Assembly (NCBI GenBank): GCA_964400725.1
Contig: CAYNVS010000043.1
Location: forward strand, 1 to 23,993
Length of the DNA stretch: 23,993 bases
Reading direction: 5' to 3'
Origin: CAYNVS01 sp964400725
Lineage (GTDB): Bacteria > Myxococcota_A > SURF-8 > CAYNVS01
The notes beneath the pieces were generated by a model. That model searched no databases and had not been told where the DNA came from. It was given only the letters and a program-made list of their open reading frames with translations. Position numbers and translations under genes: made by a program. This document shows, in pieces, positions 1-8,439 of this stretch. How positions within the stretch are numbered: the first letter of the stretch is position 1; each line of letters begins with the position of its first letter.

Positions 1-187
1 CTTGCGATGATCGAGCCTGAAAACAAGGAAATCAGCGCGCGGCGGCAATGCGAGCATGAAGGAGGCGAAAGCGGGGCTTGCGAAATACTTCAAGTTTTAC
101 AACGAGGAGCGGTTTCATCAGGGCCTTGACGGGCGAACGCCCGACGAGGTATACTACAACCAACCAAAGGAGCTTTGCGCCGCATGA
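1..187 (+). pseudogene. IS3-family transposase (OrfB) remnant with internal deletion
   Basis: Two pieces of one transposase are seen in different frames. Frame 1 (bases 1 to about 54) reads LAMIEPENKEISARRQCE, which resembles the N-terminal part of IS3-family OrfB, where a ..RRQCELLG.SRSS.YY.. segment is usual. Frame 2 (about 44 to 187) reads NASMKEAKAGLAKYFKFYNE, then ERFHQGLDGRTPDEVYY and a TGA at 185-187. This is the usual C-terminal end of the DDE integrase domain (YF.FYN.ER.HQ.L..RTP.EVY). The whole catalytic DDE core that should lie between them is absent and the frames do not match, so the gene cannot make an active enzyme. The joint falls at ggcaatgcgag (44-54), which can encode part of either side. 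The left end lies outside the window. Family assignment is by motif only; the exact IS group is not determined. Confidence 0.75.
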
Positions 188-205
188 AACGCCTTAATTT
201 TGGCA

Positions 206-236
206 AGTCGTGGTCTACAACTTGGGGTCCAGTACA
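206..236 (+). repeat. Probable right terminal inverted repeat of the IS3-family element
   Basis: Read on the minus strand from 236, the sequence begins TGTACTGGACCCC. This resembles IS3-family termini such as the IS150 type, which start TGTACTG.ACCC. It lies about 50 bp beyond the transposase stop, the expected distance for an element end. The left repeat is not in the window, so the pair cannot be compared. The exact boundary (236 or a base either side) is inferred. Confidence 0.5.
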
Positions 237-602
237 AGGTGGAGCGAGTTGGGAAGCGTAATTGACAGAGTGGACAAATATTTAGAGGTTGAAATCTTTG
301 CCTACCTCGACCCTGCAAATCCGATTTGGAGGTATAGATGGAGCCCCGTGGAGTTTTGGCGTTACGACGACAAGTATAAAAATGAACCTGCGTATCGCAT
401 TGTGGCGCGGGAATCGACGAACCCGCCCGGAAGGCCGTGGGCCAAATGCTTTTTGAAATTTGACTGGGCTTGGATTGAGCATTCCACTGTAACCGCCAAA
501 GAGACGGATAGCGGCGGATTGGTAGGATTTTCGCTAGATAATTCGCCCAACAACTCGACCCAGCCGCAGCAGGTTGTTGCGATGAATAATTTGTACAACT
601 AG
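237..602 (+). pseudogene. Unrecognised ORF tail, apparently truncated by the IS insertion
   Basis: An open frame runs to TAG at 600-602 and encodes about 121 residues beyond the IS end. The frame can be read from a GTG at 210, but those first codons lie inside the presumed IS terminal repeat, so the native start is probably lost. The protein is rich in Trp and Tyr (for example RYRWSPVEFWRYDDKY and FDWAWIEHS) and has no signal peptide or motif that I recognise. A likely terminator follows at 660-706, which suggests a real transcription unit once ended here. A longer minus-strand frame covers the same bases (154-630) but looks like a shadow. The coding call is tentative and no function is proposed. 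Confidence 0.4.
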
Positions 603-659
603 CCTTCTTTCCAAACGTGTGATATAACATGGAACAAGGCGGCGCGGGAGCGGGCTTTT

Positions 660-706
660 ACGCATGGACGCCGGAGTATTGCCATCCGGCGGCGTACGCG
701 TTTTTT
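660..706 (+). terminator. Probable Rho-independent terminator
   Basis: A perfect 7-bp stem CGCCGGA / TCCGGCG (669-675 with 685-691, 9-nt loop) is enclosed by an outer ACGC/GCGT pairing (660-663 with 698-701). Six T follow. It would end transcription of the truncated ORF upstream. The internal loop between the two stems makes this less certain than the terminators at 7560 and 23118. Confidence 0.5.
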
Positions 707-869
707 ATAAAAATGAAAACAACCTTACTGTCATTATTTTGACAAAATAACTTAATACTAATTACAACCCGCTGCATATATTCAAATAAAAGCGTTCTTT
801 GGGGGCGCATCGGCGCGCCGCAATAAAAAAACTACGGCTTTAGCATAAGTAAAATTATTTAATTTTTTA

Positions 870-897
870 TTGAACCTAAACGACGGAAGTATATAAT
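870..897 (+). promoter_or_regulatory. Predicted sigma-70-type promoter for the giant protease gene
   Basis: TTGAAC (870-875) and a consensus TATAAT (892-897) are separated by 16 bp. Transcription would start near 904, giving a leader of about 75 nt before the ATG at 979. The leader holds a short hairpin (TCGGC-GCA-GCCGA, 915-927). The ribosome binding site GAGG lies at 969-972. Confidence 0.65.
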
Positions 898-978
898 AAC
901 AACCATGAAAGAAGTCGGCGCAGCCGATATTTGTAGTTTTTTCGACAGGTTGCGAAAGAAAAATTAACGAGGAAATAA

Positions 979-3900
979 ATGAAAAATTACAAAAGAAATG
1001 GACGAATTACGGAAACCGCTTTTATGCTGGCTTTCGCCGCGATAACCATCGGCTTGGCCGCGCCCGGCTCGGTAAACGCCGCGCCGGTAAAATATTACCC
1101 GACGAGCGTTAAGCAGCCGGACGGAACGGTTCTGCAGCTTTTTATCAGCGGCGACGAGCATTACAATTATTATCACGACGCAATGGGTTACACCGTTTTG
1201 CAGAACGACGAAGGATATTACGTTTACGCCCAGCAGTCGGGAGGAGCTTTAATTCCTACAAATAAAATACTGGGATACGACGACCCCTTCTCGGCGGGAC
1301 TCTCGCCCAACATGCTTCATTCGTCCTCGTTCATCGCGAATAAAATTAAAAGCTCTCCGAAAAGCGTAAAACCGCCGACGTACGCGCCGCATACCGGAAC
1401 GCTTAACAACGTGGTCATATTCATTCGTTTCAGCGGCGAGTCCGAATATACCGACAACATATCGTCGTATGAAACTTGGTTCAACAGCTCGACGCCCGGC
1501 GTTTCCTCAATGCGCAATTTTTACAAAGAAGCGTCGTACAACCAAATTAACATTTCATCTACGTTCTACCCCGGCCGCGTTTCCACAACGGTGGTTTCCT
1601 ACCAAGATTCTCACGCGCGCTCTTACTTCCAACCGTACAACGCAAGCTCAAACCCCGGCGGATATACCGATTTGAACGATCAGGCTTACCGCGAAAACAC
1701 TCTCCTTCGCGCCGCAACCAACTACGCCGCCTCAAGCATTCCATCGGATTTAGACGTTGACGGCGACAACGACGGAATAATCGACGCCATCACTTACATA
1801 GTTTCCGGCGGCCCCGACGGATGGGCCGACCTGCTTTGGCCGCATCAGTGGGAGTTTTTCTATTACTCCGACGTTAAAATCAACGGCGCGAAAGTAACGG
1901 TTTACACTTTTCAGCTTCGCGACTGGCTCTTCAATTACGGCGCGGTAGGCGTTCTCTGCCACGAAATGTTCCACGCTTTAGGCGCGCCCGATCTCTATCA
2001 CTATACCGACAACGGCATTACGCCGGTAGGCGGATGGGATTTAATGGAAAGCACGAGCGAGCCGCCGCAGCATATGCTCGCATATATGAAATACCGCTAC
2101 GTCGGCTGGTTGAACGCCCCGACGCAAATAACGTCGCCCGGAACGTACGTTTTGAATCCGACGACATCCTCGACAAACGCTTATTACAAAATAGCGTCGC
2201 CAAACTCCGCGACGGAATACTTCCTGCTCGAATTCCGCAAAAAAACAGGCTTGTTTGAAAGCTCAATACCTTCGTCGGGCATTATTATTTACCGAATAAA
2301 TACTACGGTTGACGGCGCGGGAAACGCGGACGGCCCCCCCGACGAGGTTTACGTTTATCGTCCCGGCGGAACTACAAGCGCCGACGGAACGATTAACAAC
2401 GCGGCGTTCTCATCCGAACTAGGAAGAGTAAAATTCGATTCAACGACCAACCCTTACCCGTTCTTATCCTCAGGAACGGCGGGCGGCATTACGATTAAAA
2501 ACATCGGCTCTTCGGCCGGTTCTACAATGTCGTTCTCGTATTGCGTCGGAACGGCGACGTGCGACGGCAAACAGTGCGGCGTTGACGCCTGCGGGACAAG
2601 CTGCGGAACGTGCGGTTCCGGCCAGACCTGCAACCCTAACGGGACTTGCGGAGCCTGCGTCGCCGATTGTTCAGGCAAACAGTGCGGAAGCGACGGATGC
2701 GGCGGAAGCTGCGGAACCTGCCCCGACGACGGCGACCCGTGCACCGCCGCTCCGATATGCTCCACGGCCGGAGCCTGTCAGTATCCGGCCGTTGAAAACA
2801 ACGGAACTGAATGCGATTCCGGCTCCGGCGCGGGTTCGGGAGTCTGCTTGGACGGCGCCTGCTCTCCGAAGAGCCAAATAGGTCAGCCTTGCGCGGCTGG
2901 AACGTCTTTCCCCGGTTATGTATGCGCCGACGGGCTTACGTGCCTTACCTACGGCGTAACGTCTTACTCCTGCTCTACCAATCAGGACTGCATCGACATG
3001 GGCTTCGGGCCTAACGGATACTGCGACGCGGAACAGGGAAACACCTGCACCGCTTCTTTTTGCGCCGGCGCTTGCGACGCTGGCGGCGGCTGCGCGAACG
3101 GCTCCTGCCCCGGCGACGTAAGCGGAACATGCTACTGCGGTTCGCCCGAATATTTTCAATGCGTAGGCGATCAGTATCCCGGCGAGCCTTGCAATTATTA
3201 TCCCGATAACGGCGTTTTCGACGGATTGTATTGCAGAACGGGCGGAACCTGCTTTAATTTCGTTTCTATGGCATGCTCCTCCGACCAAACCTGCATCGAC
3301 TCGTACACAAATTCGGCCAAATGTTCCAGCGGCGAGTGCCGCGCTTCAATCTGCGCCGAACAAGGCGCGATGGTCGGCGGAGTCTGCGATTGCAGCGGAG
3401 TTAAAGGACGCAACGGCGAAAATACGACGGACATCGGCATATCGGGCAGCTGCTACTGCGCGGTCGATTTCCACACACTTCCGGTCTGCGGCAACGGCAT
3501 TCTCCAAAACTCCGAGAACTGCGAATCGAACCTTCCGTGCGACGGCGGAAAGTTCTGCAATTCATCGTGTCAATGCGTAGATTGCACGCCCGACTGCGCC
3601 GGCAAAGTCTGCGGAAGCGACGGCTGCGGCGGAAGCTGCGGAGAGTGCGAAGGAGATTTGGTTTGCAACTCCAGCGGACAATGCGAAGAGTGCAAACCCG
3701 CCTGCGTCGGCAAATCGTGCGGGCCCGACGGATGCGGCGGAAGCTGCGGAACCTGCCCCGACGACGGCGACCCGTGCACTCAAGCCCCCGCATGCACTAC
3801 GGCCGGAACCTGCTATTACCGCCCCGTCCCTAACGACGGAACCGTATGCGTTGTAGGTAAGAGCGCGGCGAACGGCGTCTGCTACGACGGCAAATGCGAA

Positions 3901-6900
3901 ACCGCGGTCGGCGGCGAAGGAGCTCGCTGCGAGTTCGGCGCCGCATGGATTGGTTTCGCATGCCAAAGCGGTATGACATGCCTCGGCTACCCCGAAGGCG
4001 GCTCGTGCAATACCAACAACGACTGCCTAAACGCCGGATACGGCCCCAATGCTTATTGTAACGCCGCCACGCACAAATGTACGGCATCGTTCTGCTCAAG
4101 CGCTTGCGAGGCGGGCGGCGGATGCGCAAACGGTTTATGTCCAGTTACCGTTGACGGAAACTGCTATTGCAGTTCGTCCGACTACGTGCAATGCGAAGGA
4201 ACCCAATACCCCGGCGAGCCTTGCAACTATTACCCCGACAACGGAGTTTACGACAACCTTTTCTGCCGCGCAGGAGGCGACTGCTTCTCGTGGGGCGCGA
4301 ATACAAGCTCGTGCTCAACCGACCAAACCTGCATCGACTCTTACAATAACGCCGCAAAGTGCTCCGATTCCCTGTGCAGAGCTTCTTTCTGCGCGGAACA
4401 GGGCGTTTACAACGGCTCTTCTTGCGACTGCTCCGCCGTAAAAGGACGCAACGGCGAAGCGACCGAAGACGTCGGCGTTTACAGCGACGGCAAATGCTGG
4501 TGCACCGTCGGACTGCATTCCCTGCCGGTCTGCGGCAACGGCATTCTTCAGAACTCCGAAGAATGCGAGAAAACGTCGGACTGCGGAAGCGGCAAAACCT
4601 GCCGGAACTGCTCTTGCGTAAGCTGCACGCCCGACTGCTCCGGCAGAGTCTGCGGCGACGACGGCTGCGGCGGAAGCTGCGGAACGTGTCAGGCTTCTAA
4701 CGAATGTCGTATAGCGGGCGCCTGCGACGTCAACGGACAGTGCGGCGCGGAAAGCGTAAAAGCCGACAATACCCCTTGTACAAGCGACAACGTTTTCTGC
4801 AACGGAGCGGAAGTTTGCCAAACTGGAGTTTGCTCTTCCGCCGGCAACCCGTGCGCGGCCAACCAAACGTGCGAAGAAGCGACCTCTTCGTGCCTGCCGC
4901 GGGGCATAGTAATAATCAACGAGCTTTTCTACGACTCAACGGGAACCGATAAAGGCTCTTTCGTAGAACTTGCAGGTCCGGCGGGATATTCGCTGAACGA
5001 CTGCAAGGTTCAGGGGCTTAACGGCGCGAATAATACGGCGTTCAACGCGATAGCCCTTACCGGCAAATCAATAAACTCCAACGGGTACTTCGTCGTCGCG
5101 CAAGATTCCAGCGTCGCGAATTACGATATGATTAGCGCGAGCGCCGACTACCAGAACGGCCCCGACAGCGTTCAGCTGGTTTGCGGCGGCGCGATAATCG
5201 ACGCGGTCGGCTACGGCGTATTCGCCGGAACCGATCCGTATTTCGGCGGCGAAGGAACTCCGACGGTGGACGTAATTTCCGGACACGGATTGTCCCGCTG
5301 CCCGAATAAGACCGACAGCAACAACAACCAAGCCGACTTTAAAGACGTTCAAGTTATGACGCCGGGCGCCGACAACGTGTGCAACACTGCGCCTACGTTC
5401 CAGTTCGTCGAGCCTACCGGCGGCAACGATACGGCGATTTGCAACTTCAGAATAACTTGGAACGATTCCGACCCGGACAACGACGCGCAGATTTCTCTTT
5501 ACTACGACAACGACGCTACCGGCGCCAACGGAACGCTCATAGTAACCGGTCTTTCGGAAGACGACGCGGACAACGCCTATAATTGGGACACGACGGACGT
5601 TACGGCGGGAACTTATTACGTCTACGCCGTCGTCTCGGACGGCGTAAATCCGGCGATTACCGTTTACAGCGGAGCTCTTCAGGTAACAAACGCCTTCGAC
5701 GACGGCAACGCTTGCACGCAAACCGATATATGCGTGGCGGGCGTTTGCACCGGAACCAATCCGGTCGTCTGCCCCGGCGCCGGTCAATGCAAAGAAGCTG
5801 GAGTCTGCGACCAAATTACCGGAGAGTGCGAATACGCCGACAAGGCGGAAAATACTCCTTGCGACCTCGACTCCGACGGCTGCACGCTGGATAAATGCCA
5901 AGCCGGAACCTGNNNNNNNNNNNNNNNNNNNNNNNNNNNNNNNNNNNNNNNNNNNNNNNNNNNNNNNNNNNNNNNNNNNNNNNNNNNNNNNNNNNNNNNN
6001 NNNNNNNNNNNNCACAACTTACGCTTGCGTAAAAGACCCAACCCCGAAGAACGGCGTCGCTTGCGACCTCGACTCCGACGGCTGCACGCTGGATAAATGC
6101 CAAGCCGGAACCTGCAGCGCCGGCGCAGTAGCCGACTGCTCGGCGATGACCGACGCCTGCAACGAAGGCAAATGCAATTCCACCGGCAACACAACTTACG
6201 CTTGCGTAAAAGACCCAACCCCGAAGAACGGCGTCGCTTGCGACGACGACAATGCCTGCACGTTTAACGACGCCTGCGACAACGGAAATTGCGAAGGCTT
6301 AGAGGTTGACTGCAACGACGCCAACGTTTGCACCAACGATTACTGCGGAGCTTCCGGATGCTACCACGAGGACGTCGCCGATTGGACTTACGGCTGCAAC
6401 CCGAACGACCGCGACGCCGCCGCATGTTTCTCTGGAACTTGCGAAACCGTGCCGGACAACGACGTCTGCAAAGGCGCAAAAGCTCTGACGGTAGGAGAAC
6501 CCTTAAGCGTTTCGATGGACGGTTATCACGCGTTTATGAAGGTCGAGACGCCCTGCGCGCCCGAAACGCTCGGCGCGCCGGACGCATTCTTCGCCTTCGA
6601 GGTAACCGCAGGCCGCCTTTACGATTTGACCGTAGCTCCCGACGCCGGTCTGGACGTAGCCGTAACATTATGGAATGGCTGCGACGACGCGGGGGAATGT
6701 TTAGCCTTCCGCAACGATCAACCCGCCGGAACGCCCGAATCGGCTAAAAACATAACCAGCCCCGCCAGCGGAACGGTAATAATTCAAGTTTTGGCAGTAG
6801 GCGGAACAGGCTCCTTCTCAATCGAAGCCGCCGACGTTACGCCCGTTGACGGAGACGTCGATCAAGCTGAAACTGAGGAACCGACCGAAACCGTCGAGAC

Positions 6901-7541
6901 CGCGGAAGAGACGGCTATTGACGGCGACGACGAGACGGTTGAGGAAACCGCGCAGGAAGACGAAACTTCCGAAGAAACGCCCGCCGAAGAAGAAGNNNNN
7001 NNNNNNNNNNNNNNNNNNNNNNNNNNNNNNNNNNNNNNNNNNNNNNNNNNNNNNNNNNNNNNNNNNNNNNNNNNNNNNNNNNNNNNNNNNNNNNNTAATT
7101 GAAGAGACTGCCGTTGACGGCGACGACGAGACGGTTGAGGAAACCGCGCAAGAAGACGAAACTTCCGAAGAAACGCCCGCCGAAGAAGAAGTAATTGAAG
7201 AGACTGCCGTTGACGGCGACGACGAGACGGTTGAGGAAACCGCGCAGGAAGACGAAGTTTCGGAAGAAACGGTTGAAACAATCGAGACGACCGACAACTT
7301 AGAAGAAAATTCGGTTGAAACCGAAGAACCTGCGGAAGCTGTCGAGGAAACTGCGGTTGAAGAAGACTATATCGATATTCACCTTGAAAGCGACGCGGAA
7401 ACCGACTCTGAAACGACGAAGAAAAAGGCTTCGAGCGGATGCTCGCAGGACGGCGACTTCGCGGCAAGCGCGCTTATGGCCGCAGCGGCGGCGGCGCTCT
7501 TGCTCCGACTTAGACGCAGAAGCCCGGAAGTCAGGCAATAG
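979..7541 (+). CDS. Giant secreted M6-type metalloprotease with Cys-rich repeats and C-terminal sorting tail
   Basis: One gene interrupted by two assembly gaps. After a signal peptide (residues 1 to about 34, ending SVNA) comes an M6-type N-terminal region and a catalytic domain. Its zinc motif HEMFH is at 328-332, followed by G335 and D338 (HExxHxxGxxD). Residues about 523-1305 are Cys-rich and largely a duplicated module. A lamin-tail domain (about 1308-1470) and an Ig-like domain (about 1471-1570) follow. After the first gap come more Cys-rich repeats, a PPC-like beta-sandwich (about 6450-6840), 32-residue acidic repeats, and a tail SSGCS, a hydrophobic Ala/Leu stretch and RLRRRS, resembling MYXO-CTERM or Synerg-CTERM anchors. 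Frame changes at the gaps come from 100-N placeholders; repeat phasing restores one frame of at least 2145 residues. Expected role: a surface-anchored or shed protease. Substrate unknown. The start has a good ribosome binding site. Confidence 0.85.
2659..3516 (+). repeat. Cys-rich module, copy 1 of about 1.04-kb direct repeat
   Basis: Inside the protease gene. It begins at the CSGKQCGSDGCGGSCGTC motif and ends at CGNGILQNSENCE, a myxo-type disulfide repeat (TIGR02232-like). Landmarks such as CTASFC, YPGEPCNYYPDNGV, DQTCIDSY and VKGRNGE recur in the same order in copy 2. The offset is 1035 nt at the left landmark and 1044 nt at the right. A 54-nt block (2691-2744) is identical to 3726-3779. 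Confidence 0.9.
3694..4560 (+). repeat. Cys-rich module, copy 2 of about 1.04-kb direct repeat
   Basis: Same landmark order as copy 1, beginning at CVGKSCGPDGCGGSCGTC and ending at CGNGILQNSEECE. Substitutions are spread along its length while nearly all cysteines are kept, so the duplication is not recent but the 54-nt core has stayed identical. A further short CG.DGCGGSCG.C unit follows at about 4621-4690. Confidence 0.9.
5858..6244 (+). repeat. 177-nt (59-residue) Cys-rich tandem repeat containing an assembly gap
   Basis: The 55 nt before the gap (5858-5912) are identical to 6060-6114. The 55 or so nt after the gap (from 6013) are identical to those from 6190. Unit length is therefore 6190-6013 = 177 nt. 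One full unit (6013-6189) and partial units on both sides are visible; the copy number inside the gap is unknown. Each unit encodes a Cys-rich segment with motifs CDLDSDGCTLDKC and DACNEGKC. Confidence 0.9.
5913..6012. other. Assembly gap (100 N), true length predicted as 75+177k nt
   Basis: Joining the left flank to the right flank by the repeat phase requires bases equivalent to 6115-6189 (75 nt) plus any whole number of 177-nt units. A 75-nt fill also restores the reading frame across the gap: 100 and 75 differ by 25, which explains the observed +1 frame change. Confidence 0.85.
6904..7260 (+). repeat. 96-nt (32-residue) acidic tandem repeat containing an assembly gap
   Basis: The unit reads IEETAVDGDDETVEETAQED then ETSEETPAEEEV. 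Copies start at about 6903, at the missing G before 7096, and at 7191 (spacing 96 nt). The last copy diverges after EDEVSEE. It forms a Glu/Thr-rich stalk between the PPC-like domain and the C-terminal anchor. Confidence 0.9.
6996..7095. other. Assembly gap (100 N), true length predicted as a multiple of 96 nt
   Basis: The base before the gap is the G of a GTA codon and the first bases after it are TA, so deleting all N gives a perfect in-frame repeat junction. The real missing length should be 96m nt (m may be 0 or more). The 100-N filler alone causes the apparent frame change. Confidence 0.85.
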
Positions 7542-7559
7542 CCGAACATTGAGTTAAAT

Positions 7560-7591
7560 AAAAAAGCGGCCGTCAAACGGTCGCTTTTTTT
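7560..7591 (+). terminator. Rho-independent terminator of the protease gene
   Basis: A 13-bp stem is formed by 7560-7572 (AAAAAAGCGGCCG) and 7578-7590 (CGGTCGCTTTTTT), with one G.T pair and a 5-nt loop, ending in a T run. It starts 18 nt after the stop codon. The A-tract/T-tract symmetry means it could also act on the minus strand. Confidence 0.9.
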
Positions 7592-7638
7592 ATCGTTTGT
7601 CCATATGGCTTCTAAGGCCGACTTCCGAGCGTCAAAAG

Positions 7639-7662
7639 GCCGATTTAGCTTTACAAATCGGC
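7639..7662. promoter_or_regulatory. Perfect 8-bp inverted repeat upstream of dedA, possible operator
   Basis: GCCGATTT (7639-7646) and AAATCGGC (7655-7662) flank an 8-nt spacer. The right arm begins at the last base of the putative -35 box TTTACA (7650-7655), so a bound regulator would block the promoter. No T run follows, so it is not a terminator. Confidence 0.45.
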
Positions 7663-7679
7663 TTAGTTTGTTATATATT
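7650..7679 (+). promoter_or_regulatory. Predicted promoter of the dedA operon
   Basis: TTTACA (7650-7655) is followed by TATATA at 7672-7677 (16-bp spacer) or TATATT at 7674-7679 (18-bp spacer). It lies about 50 nt before the dedA start. Confidence 0.45.
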
Positions 7680-7729
7680 TATCTTCGCGTCAGCGCGCGG
7701 ACGGCGCCAAAAGCAGGAGTATTATTTTA

Positions 7730-8434
7730 ATGTTCGAGAACATTTTTGCATCGTTCCAACAATTCGCTCAGTTCCATCCGGTATTAATAGCGTTCGGAAT
7801 ATTTTTTGTTCTATTACTGTGCGGATTCGGTCTTCCTCTTCCTGAAGACGTAGTTCTCATCTTTACCGGTTTTGTATGCTATTTTAACGCGTTTCCGCTT
7901 TGGGTTGGAGTCGCAATCGGCATGGCCGGCGTTTTAATAGGCGATTCTACGCTTTGGTGGATAGGGCGCAGATACGGCGAAAAAGTTTTGAATATGCGCC
8001 TTTTCAAGGCCGCGCTTCCGCCTCAGCGTTTAAACAAAATTCAAAAGCTGTACGATAAGTATCACATGAAAATGCTTTTCGCGGCGCGTTTTACGCCGAT
8101 GCTGCGTTCGGGGGTCTTTCTTTTCGCCGGTTGGTCGGGCGTAAGCTACAAAAAATTTCTTATGACCGACGGCACGGCGGCGCTAATAAGCGTCCCGACG
8201 ATAATTATCGTCACCTACTCCCTCGGCGAGCATGTCGAAAAAGCGAAAAAAGCAATCACGGCCGTCGAGCACTGGATAATTATCGGAATCGCAATAGCGG
8301 TGGCGGCGGAAATATTTTACGCCCGCTGGCAGAAGAACCGCGAGCGCAGACTTTACGGCGCCGGAGACAAAACTACGGAATCGTCCAAAGAAACCGAAGA
8401 AAAAGATATTAAACAGAATACATCGGGCAGATAA
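7730..8434 (+). CDS. DedA-family inner-membrane protein
   Basis: 234 residues, the usual size for the DedA/SNARE-associated family (PF09335). The family is linked to lipid flipping and membrane homeostasis, and some members are undecaprenyl-phosphate translocases. Visible family features are hydrophobic segments near residues 18-35, 45-70, 125-150, 155-175 and 185-203, the early PLPED motif (GFGLPLPEDVVL), the GD..WW.GR.YG segment, and the conserved ARFTP.LRSG..LFAG. The C-terminal 35 residues are charged and probably cytoplasmic. The start has AGGAG at 7715-7719. Five nt separate its stop from the next ATG, so it heads an operon with the GlcD/GlcF-like pair and the lipid kinase. Substrate unknown. 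Confidence 0.88.
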   Translation: MFENIFASFQQFAQFHPVLIAFGIFFVLLLCGFGLPLPEDVVLIFTGFVCYFNAFPLWVGVAIGMAGVLIGDSTLWWIGRRYGEKVLNMRLFKAALPPQRLNKIQKLYDKYHMKMLFAARFTPMLRSGVFLFAGWSGVSYKKFLMTDGTAALISVPTIIIVTYSLGEHVEKAKKAITAVEHWIIIGIAIAVAAEIFYARWQKNRERRLYGAGDKTTESSKETEEKDIKQNTSGR

Positions 8435-8439
8435 AACCA

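Larger units (their letters stand above)
603..978. other. 376-bp intergenic region, AT-rich in its right part
   Basis: It contains the terminator at 660-706, a weak promoter-like pair (TTGACA at 739-744 with TTACAA at 762-767, 17-bp spacer), and the stronger promoter at 870-897. Between about 711 and 870 it is AT-rich with no convincing ORF. A small reading frame of 20 codons (905-967) sits between the promoter and the protease gene. Confidence 0.6.

Noticed and set aside
154..630. 158-residue minus-strand ORF over the IS end and truncated gene
   Set aside because: It starts beyond the plus-strand stop and runs across the IS boundary into the transposase end. No motif, and composition typical of an antisense shadow.
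629..742. Plus-strand frame of 37 codons (MEQGGAGAGFYAWTPEYCHP...)
   Set aside because: It covers the terminator hairpin, has no ribosome binding site, and resembles no known family.
2671..3288. 205-residue minus-strand ORF inside the protease gene
   Set aside because: Exact antisense of the Cys-rich modules. Ala/Val/Arg-rich repeats arise from the reverse complement of Cys/Gly codons.
5068..6015. 315-residue minus-strand ORF reaching the first N run
   Set aside because: Antisense of the lamin-tail and Ig-like domains, with its start inside the N filler.
5913..7095. Splitting the protease into three genes at the frame changes
   Set aside because: Both frame changes coincide exactly with 100-N placeholders, and repeat phasing restores one frame, so separate genes or frameshift mutations are not needed.
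5858..7290. CRISPR-like array
   Set aside because: The repeats are coding, contiguous (177 and 96 nt), in frame and without spacers.
6818..7297. Ser/Val-rich minus-strand ORF over the acidic repeats
   Set aside because: Reverse complement of GAA/GAG-rich repeats; includes N and has no start signal.
7597..7845. 82-residue plus-strand ORF before and overlapping dedA
   Set aside because: It overlaps the dedA start in another frame, crosses the promoter and inverted repeat, and has no family features.
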